A DNA stretch of 64,000 nt from NCBI GenBank assembly GCA_964418585.1, contig CAYQMG010000089.1, positions 102,895-166,894 on the forward strand. Direction: 5' to 3'. Below the pieces are notes generated by a model. That model saw only the letters and a program-made list of their open reading frames with translations, was not told the DNA's origin and searched no databases. Shown here in pieces: positions 59,357-64,000 of the stretch (within the stretch, counting starts at the first letter, position 1; each line of letters begins with the position of its first letter). Both the position numbers and the translations under genes were made by a program. Origin of the DNA: JAJRTE01 sp964418585. GTDB taxonomy: Bacteria; Myxococcota_A; UBA796; JAJRTE01.

Positions 59357-60338
59357 TACGTTGTTCGAATTCCCCTCCGGTGGAGATTCCTCCCACGCCG
59401 GGTGTTCCTCCCTGGTCGGCCAGGGCTTCGCGGACCGCGGTGACGATTCGATGGGCGGCCTTGTCTTCTCCAAGGTCGTGGAGCATGGCCAGGGCCGGGG
59501 TGAGCAGTGGGAGCGGGTTGGCCGCGTCCTCGCCCATCTCGTCGCTGGCCTGGCCGTGTGTGGACTCGTAGATTCGGATCCCCTCGTCGTTGAGGAGAAT
59601 GCTCAGCGCCGTGCTGATACCGCCGACCAGGCCGGTCCCGATGTCTGAGATGATGTCGCCGTAGAGGTTGGTCAGGAGGAGCACATCGAACTGGATGGGG
59701 TTGGACACGAGTTGCATGGTGCAGTTGTCCACGATGATGTCGGTGTGTTCGATGTCGGGGTAGGCCCTGGCCACTTTGCGAGCCGTCTCGAGGAACAGGC
59801 CGTCGGCGAGCTTCATGATGTTCGCCTTGTGCACGGTGGTTACTTTTGTCCGCCCATTGGCTCGAGCGTATTCGAATGCCTTGCGTGCGATACGTTCGCA
59901 CCCTTTTTCGGTGGTGACCTTGAGGGTTTCCACCACGTTGGGGATGACCTCGTGCTCGTTTCCCGCGTAGACGTCTTCCATGCTTTCGCGCACGAGCACG
60001 ATGTCCAGGTCGGGTCGTCGGCAGGGGAGGCCGTAAGCGTTGTAGAGCGGCCGGATGTTGCAATAGAGTTCGAGCCGTTGGCGTAGGAGCGCGTTGGAGT
60101 TGGCGATGTCGCCGCCCACGGGTGTGGCGATACGGCCCTTGAGCGCGATCCGGGTTCGGCGGATGGAGTCGAACACCCGTTCCGGCACCTGCTCTCCTTC
60201 ACTTTCCCAGGTGGTTGTGCCGCAGACCTGCTCATCCCATTCGATGTCCACGCCTGCTGCGTCGATGATGCGACAGACCGAGTCTGCCACCACGGGGCCT
60301 GCCCAGTCACCAGGAATCAAGGTTACCTTGTGTGCCAT
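59334..60338 (-). CDS. Isocitrate/isopropylmalate dehydrogenase family protein, divergent copy
   Basis: 334 residues. The fold is clear: SNALLRQRLELYCNIRPLY (substrate arginines), VLVRESMEDVYAGNEHE, VTTVHKANIMK (catalytic Lys) and LYGDIISDIGTGLVGG (metal-binding Asp), matching NAD(P)-isocitrate dehydrogenases. The N-terminal loop is GDWAGPVV (10-17) where the family has GDGIGPEV, and the substrate loop reads RESMED instead of RENTEG, so this copy may be altered in activity or regulatory. It begins 17 nt after the other copy ends and is presumably cotranscribed with it. The frame upstream of ATG 60338 is open but overlaps the neighbour. The end overlaps the TPR gene. Confidence 0.85.
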   Translation of the reverse strand: MAHKVTLIPGDWAGPVVADSVCRIIDAAGVDIEWDEQVCGTTTWESEGEQVPERVFDSIRRTRIALKGRIATPVGGDIANSNALLRQRLELYCNIRPLYNAYGLPCRRPDLDIVLVRESMEDVYAGNEHEVIPNVVETLKVTTEKGCERIARKAFEYARANGRTKVTTVHKANIMKLADGLFLETARKVARAYPDIEHTDIIVDNCTMQLVSNPIQFDVLLLTNLYGDIISDIGTGLVGGISTALSILLNDEGIRIYESTHGQASDEMGEDAANPLPLLTPALAMLHDLGEDKAAHRIVTAVREALADQGGTPGVGGISTGGEFEQRIIARLRA

Positions 60339-60355
60339 GTCGTATCTCCTCGATC

Positions 60356-61354
60356 CTAGAGTGCATCGATGACTGCCTGGGTGTACTCGCGCGTGGTGGC
60401 CGTGCCTCCCAGGTCTCGAGTCCGGACTCGTCCCGCTTCCAGCACCGTGTACACCGCGTTTTGAATCCGCTCCGCCGCCTTGCGTTCTCCGATGTACTGA
60501 AGCATCAGCACGGCGGAGAGCAGCATGGCCGTTGGGTTGGCGAGGTCTTTCCCCGCGATGTCGGGGGCACTGCCGTGCACGGCCTCGAACACCGCACATT
60601 CGTCCCCGATGTTTGCTCCCGGGACCAGACCGGTACCCCCGACAAGGCCAGCGGCGAGGTCCGACATGATGTCGCCGAAGAGGTTTTCCAGGACCAGCAC
60701 GTCGAAGCGGGTGGGATCCATGGCCATGTGCAGGCCCACCACGTCGATGGGCATTTCCTCATACTCGATGAACGGGTACCGCTCGGATACGTCCCGCATG
60801 CAACGCAGGAACAGTTCATCGCTCATCTTCATCACGGAGGCCTTGTGGGCAGCCGTGATCTTGTGTCGGCCGTGGTACCTGCAATAGGTAAACGCCCATT
60901 CCGCAATGCGCCAGCAGGCCTGCTCGGTCATGATCTTGAGCGTGATGACCACGCCCGGGCTCACCTCGTGCTCGATCCCCGAGTAGAGGCCTTCCGTGTT
61001 CTCGCGGATCACCACCAGGTCCACGTTGTCGTAGGCCGTTTTCACGCCCGGAACATTCGCAACGGGTCGTAGGCACGCATACAGGTTCAGTCGCTTGCGC
61101 AGGGCCACGTTGGCCGACTTGAATCCCTTGCCGATCGGGGTGCCCGTGGGGCCTTTCAGGGCCACCTTGTTCCGTCGAATCGAATCGATCAGCGTGTCTG
61201 GAACCTGGGTCCCGTAGCGCTTGATCGCCGCGCGCCCGGCCAACACTTCATCCCAACGAATCCGGACGCCCGCCGCCGCCAGAACTTGCAAGGCCGCTCC
61301 CGTCACCTCCGGACCAATACCGTCGCCCTTGATGAGCGTCAGGGTGTATTCCAT
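60356..61354 (-). CDS. Isocitrate/isopropylmalate dehydrogenase family protein, canonical copy
   Basis: 332 residues with the expected motifs: GDGIGPEV (10-17), KSANVALRKRLNLYACLRP (a Ser-x-Asn pattern typical of isocitrate rather than isopropylmalate enzymes), VVIRENTEGLYSGIEHE, ITAAHKASVMKMSDE and LFGDIMSDLAAGLVGG. It would oxidise a 2-hydroxy-3-carboxylate, most likely isocitrate to 2-oxoglutarate, with NAD. The size matches NAD-IDH subunits. It is the first gene of a two-gene unit with the divergent paralogue. Homoisocitrate dehydrogenase is an alternative that cannot be excluded. Confidence 0.9.
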   Translation of the reverse strand: MEYTLTLIKGDGIGPEVTGAALQVLAAAGVRIRWDEVLAGRAAIKRYGTQVPDTLIDSIRRNKVALKGPTGTPIGKGFKSANVALRKRLNLYACLRPVANVPGVKTAYDNVDLVVIRENTEGLYSGIEHEVSPGVVITLKIMTEQACWRIAEWAFTYCRYHGRHKITAAHKASVMKMSDELFLRCMRDVSERYPFIEYEEMPIDVVGLHMAMDPTRFDVLVLENLFGDIMSDLAAGLVGGTGLVPGANIGDECAVFEAVHGSAPDIAGKDLANPTAMLLSAVLMLQYIGERKAAERIQNAVYTVLEAGRVRTRDLGGTATTREYTQAVIDAL

Positions 61355-61535
61355 ACCACCCCCTTCGACCGCGTTCGGTCGTTTGCTGCTTCGGGTCCAC
61401 TTCAGGCCGTACTTCAGGCTCCCCCTTCAAGATAGCTCTTGCCTGAATCGCACCGGCCAACCAAGAATGGAGGTACAAACAATAACGGCCTCCCAGGGGG
61501 GCGACAAGCGCACGGCGCCAGATTCCAGGCCGTCG

Positions 61536-61565
61536 TTGCGACACGACCGACTCATATGGTAAACT
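61536..61565 (+). promoter_or_regulatory. Possible promoter for the right-hand partial gene
   Basis: TTGCGA (61536-61541), 18-nt spacer, TAAACT (61560-61565) preceded by TGG (extended -10). The predicted transcription start (about 61572) is nearly at the GTG start codon 61574. Confidence 0.35.
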
Positions 61566-61573
61566 GACCCATC

Positions 61574-64000
61574 GTGTCGCCGACGGGCCTGCGCGGGAAT
61601 GCGACGTCGTACATTACCGGTGAAGAATTCGTGAACGCCTACGATATCGACACGGCTCCAGAAGCCGTCATGGTCGCACCAGCCGAGCTCGAGGTACAGC
61701 GCAAGACCTCGGCTGCCGATACCTCGAGTCAATGTGCACGGATCTTCCGGATCGATGCTCCCTGCCCCCTTGTCTATGCACCGACCCTCGAGGTGGGCAC
61801 CCCCCCCTGCCCCTTGCACCTGCTCGACGCCGCAGCTACAGGACGGATTCAGGGCGCAACAGACGCCGCAGTTCGATGGGCTTTCGCCTCGTCCCATGAC
61901 GACGCGGATGACGGTGCGGACAGCGGCCCCCAAAACCAGGACCTGGACAGGGCACGCAGCACCCTCGAGGGACTTCTCGACAGACCCGCCGACGCCCCGG
62001 ACCTTGCCACGTTGGACACCTTCTCCCCCAAGACCCTCATGGACGCGGCCGCGGCACTGGCCCAGGAAGAGGGAAACCCCAAGCGCGTGCTCCGGACCCT
62101 CGTGGATTTCCTGGCCGGCAAGGATCTGGAGCCGGTGTATCCCCCCCGACGCCTCGGACGCAAGCCACCACCTCCTCCAACCCTCAATCCATGGTTGGTA
62201 GAACTGACCGCTCACTTCTTTACACCGGATATCCTCGAGGCCGCGGAGTCCCGCCACAGGCAACTTTCCGCGGGGGTCGAACGCTTCCGCAATCCCGTAC
62301 GCGCCCTCACCCCAGACGGGCGCCCCATGCCTCGCAAGCGTGACCTGGACGAGTCTGGAAACCTCGTGGTACGAGGCCGGTTCGACCATTCGGTCAGCCT
62401 GGCCACCACCGAGGACCGATGGCAGGAACTGGCCCAACAGTACCCGCGCTTCATGCTCGCTCTCGGCGAACACCACTACCTGTCCAGGAGTTCGGTGAAT
62501 GCCTACGAGTGCATGGCCCGGGCAATGCTCCTCGACTTCGACGTGTGGAAAGAGGTCGATGACCGCCTCTACGACATGTTCCTGGATTCCGCAACCTTCA
62601 TGGTGCTTTCCGCCCACAAGACCGACCAGGTCATGGCCCTCTACGACCAGGTGCCGCTGAGACTCGCCGACCTCCAACGCCGGATCGTGGATCAGATCGA
62701 ACGCCGTACCGAGATCTACACCCATGCACGGGCGGAGTTCTCCAACAACGCCGCCATCAGCCAGGCTCTCGTGGACCTCATCAACACGCTCATCGAAGAC
62801 CCTTCCATCGACGAATTGTTGCCGGAGAACGAAAAACGACGTTTCCTCACCATGATCGGCGAGGCGGCCATCGCCCGCCGCCGATATCAGGAAGCGATCG
62901 GGGTCTACGCCTCCCTTGGGGACACCCGCCGGCTGATCGAGGTGGGCCGCCAACTCTCCGCCAACATCTACTACGTCAATCAAGGCGTGGTCACCATCAG
63001 CAGGGACATCGATACGGCCATCGACGCCTTTCGTGAGGCTGGAGACACCGAGTCACTCAAGGAACTCCTGGCACGGTGCGAGGCGGTGAGAGACCAGTTC
63101 GCCGACTCGAAAAAACCCGTCAACTATCAGTACCTGGAGCAGTACATCAGGCATATCCGTGACTTCGTGGCTCCTTCCGACGACGCAGGAAGCCTCGACC
63201 TCGAAGACCTCGCCCTCGCAGGGGATGTCAACGGCTCGGGTGGGGCCGCCCTCACCCCCGAACGCCTCCCCGACCTGATCGGCCAGTATCTCCAGCAGGT
63301 CGAAACCGCAGTCCCGGGCCAGGACATCTCCGCTGCACGAAACACGCTTCGGATCCTCGGCGAAAAGGCCCTGGAACTCGGCAAGTTCGAACTCGCTGTC
63401 AAGGCCCTGGAGGCGTCCGGCTCACTGACCGTGGAGAAGCGCCTCGAACTCGGAAGGCGCATGGTCGCCGCCGGCTACTACCAGCAGGCTTTCGACATCT
63501 ATACCGCGATCGGGGAACCGGCCTATCCCGACCTCGTCATGCTTGGACAGGCCATCGTCTCCCGGGGACTGGCTCCCAGGGGCATCCTCAATCCGGACGT
63601 GGAATTGGCCGTGGATGCGTACCTCATCACCGATGAAAGCGCGCGCCTGGAGGCCTTGCTCAATGACCTGTTGAAGCTCCGGGTCCGCTTCGCAACCCAG
63701 GAAATGGAGGCACTGAACTCCGGAAGAGCCCCGATCGATCGAAACGCGGACGTGATCGAGCGTTGCCTCGAAAAGATTAGCGAGGTTTATGACCTGGTGG
63801 GCGTGCCCAAACCCCCGAGCACGTCCAGCAACCAGGGCGTCGCTGCTTCGGAGCCGACGCCCGAGGTGATGGAGCCGACGCCCGAGGTGGCGGAGCCGAC
63901 GCCCGAGGTGGCGGAGCCGACGCCCGAGTTGGCGGATCCGACGCCCGAGGTGATGGAGCCGACGCCCGAGGTGATGGAGCCGACGCCCGAGGTGGCGGAG
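61574..64000 (+). CDS. Large protein of unknown function, right end cut by window edge
   Basis: The frame is open from a GTG at 61574 (an in-frame TGA lies 9 nt before it) to the right edge, at least 809 codons. A later GTG (61631) or ATG (61670) are alternatives; none has a strong SD. The residues are mainly helical. Parts resemble TPR or repeat scaffolds (RYQEAIGVYASLGDTRRLIEVG; AFDIYTAIGEPAYPDLVMLG; YYQQAFDIYTAIG-type units), so a protein-binding role is possible. No signal peptide or catalytic motif is visible. The visible end enters a seven-residue tandem repeat (EPTPEVM/A). The gene was found by direct translation because no stop occurs before the edge. Confidence 0.8.
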   Translation, partial: MSPTGLRGNATSYITGEEFVNAYDIDTAPEAVMVAPAELEVQRKTSAADTSSQCARIFRIDAPCPLVYAPTLEVGTPPCPLHLLDAAATGRIQGATDAAVRWAFASSHDDADDGADSGPQNQDLDRARSTLEGLLDRPADAPDLATLDTFSPKTLMDAAAALAQEEGNPKRVLRTLVDFLAGKDLEPVYPPRRLGRKPPPPPTLNPWLVELTAHFFTPDILEAAESRHRQLSAGVERFRNPVRALTPDGRPMPRKRDLDESGNLVVRGRFDHSVSLATTEDRWQELAQQYPRFMLALGEHHYLSRSSVNAYECMARAMLLDFDVWKEVDDRLYDMFLDSATFMVLSAHKTDQVMALYDQVPLRLADLQRRIVDQIERRTEIYTHARAEFSNNAAISQALVDLINTLIEDPSIDELLPENEKRRFLTMIGEAAIARRRYQEAIGVYASLGDTRRLIEVGRQLSANIYYVNQGVVTISRDIDTAIDAFREAGDTESLKELLARCEAVRDQFADSKKPVNYQYLEQYIRHIRDFVAPSDDAGSLDLEDLALAGDVNGSGGAALTPERLPDLIGQYLQQVETAVPGQDISAARNTLRILGEKALELGKFELAVKALEASGSLTVEKRLELGRRMVAAGYYQQAFDIYTAIGEPAYPDLVMLGQAIVSRGLAPRGILNPDVELAVDAYLITDESARLEALLNDLLKLRVRFATQEMEALNSGRAPIDRNADVIERCLEKISEVYDLVGVPKPPSTSSNQGVAASEPTPEVMEPTPEVAEPTPEVAEPTPELADPTPEVMEPTPEVMEPTPEVAE
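63851..63997 (+). repeat. Seven 21-bp tandem repeats inside the right-hand partial gene
   Basis: Seven consecutive units encode EPTPEVM, EPTPEVA, EPTPEVA, EPTPELA, DPTPEVM, EPTPEVM and EPTPEVA; an eighth begins at 63998. The array reaches the window edge, so the total number is unknown. The low divergence among units suggests recent expansion. The Pro/Glu/Thr content would form an extended, acidic linker. Confidence 0.95.

Noticed and set aside
61427..62983. 518-codon minus-strand ORF near the right edge
   Set aside because: It mirrors the plus-strand frame open from 61574 to the edge, which has better composition and repeat structure. The ORF has no recognisable domain.
63851..64000. CRISPR-like array
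   Set aside because: The 21-bp units are contiguous with no spacers and keep the reading frame, so they are coding repeats.

Overview
This GC-rich window carries dense genes on both strands. Its content points to a Gram-negative deltaproteobacterial lineage, most like Myxococcota or their relatives. The evidence is two eukaryotic-type Ser/Thr kinases (one with PEGA and sulfatase-modifying-factor domains, one with a membrane helix and PEGA domain), a lipoprotein joining MopE-like 'CNGVDDDCDG' repeats to an RCC1 propeller, an RpoH-like sigma factor, many lipobox proteins, and complete RND/MFP/TolC envelope machinery. The assignment is inferred from gene content; no rRNA or tRNA was seen.

Layout. 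1-5168 (minus): ldcA, a serine hydrolase-AccD fusion and folC form one tight run, preceded by a DHH-like phosphoesterase. 5276-11988: a large kinase-PEGA-FGE protein diverges from dnaE. 12040-18356 (minus): a GbsR/MarR-type regulator heads a tolC-MFP-RND efflux operon. 18537-28532 (minus): two very large genes whose order, sizes and domains match type III Druantia anti-phage defence (druH, then druE, a DUF1998 helicase). 28797-31828 (plus): aldehyde dehydrogenase, thioredoxin, family 2 glycosyltransferase. 32035-37955 (plus): a probable operon of an exported two-part protein, the MopE/RCC1 lipoprotein and a membrane kinase. 38211-40519 (plus): two tandem KhpA-like KH proteins, then an RpoH-like sigma factor. 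40589-45164: a polytopic membrane protein diverges from clpB. 45538-54137 (plus): DUF362 protein, M3-like metallopeptidase, then a lipoprotein and two related polytopic proteins behind a strong promoter. 54157-57412 (minus): folE, an unknown protein, a DUF502 protein and a LOG-family protein. 57707-59356 (plus): a TPR lipoprotein. 59334-61354 (minus): two tandem isocitrate/isopropylmalate dehydrogenase-family genes. 61574 to the edge (plus): an unfinished gene ending in 21-bp repeats.

The best candidates for unusual biology are the serine hydrolase-AccD fusion, the Druantia-like pair sitting alone among housekeeping genes, the MopE/RCC1/kinase operon, the duplicated KhpA genes, and the tandem dehydrogenases, one of which has a degenerate nucleotide-binding-loop motif. 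Start codons were moved inward where a ribosome binding site, signal peptide or family length required it. Long reading frames antisense to real genes were treated as GC artefacts.
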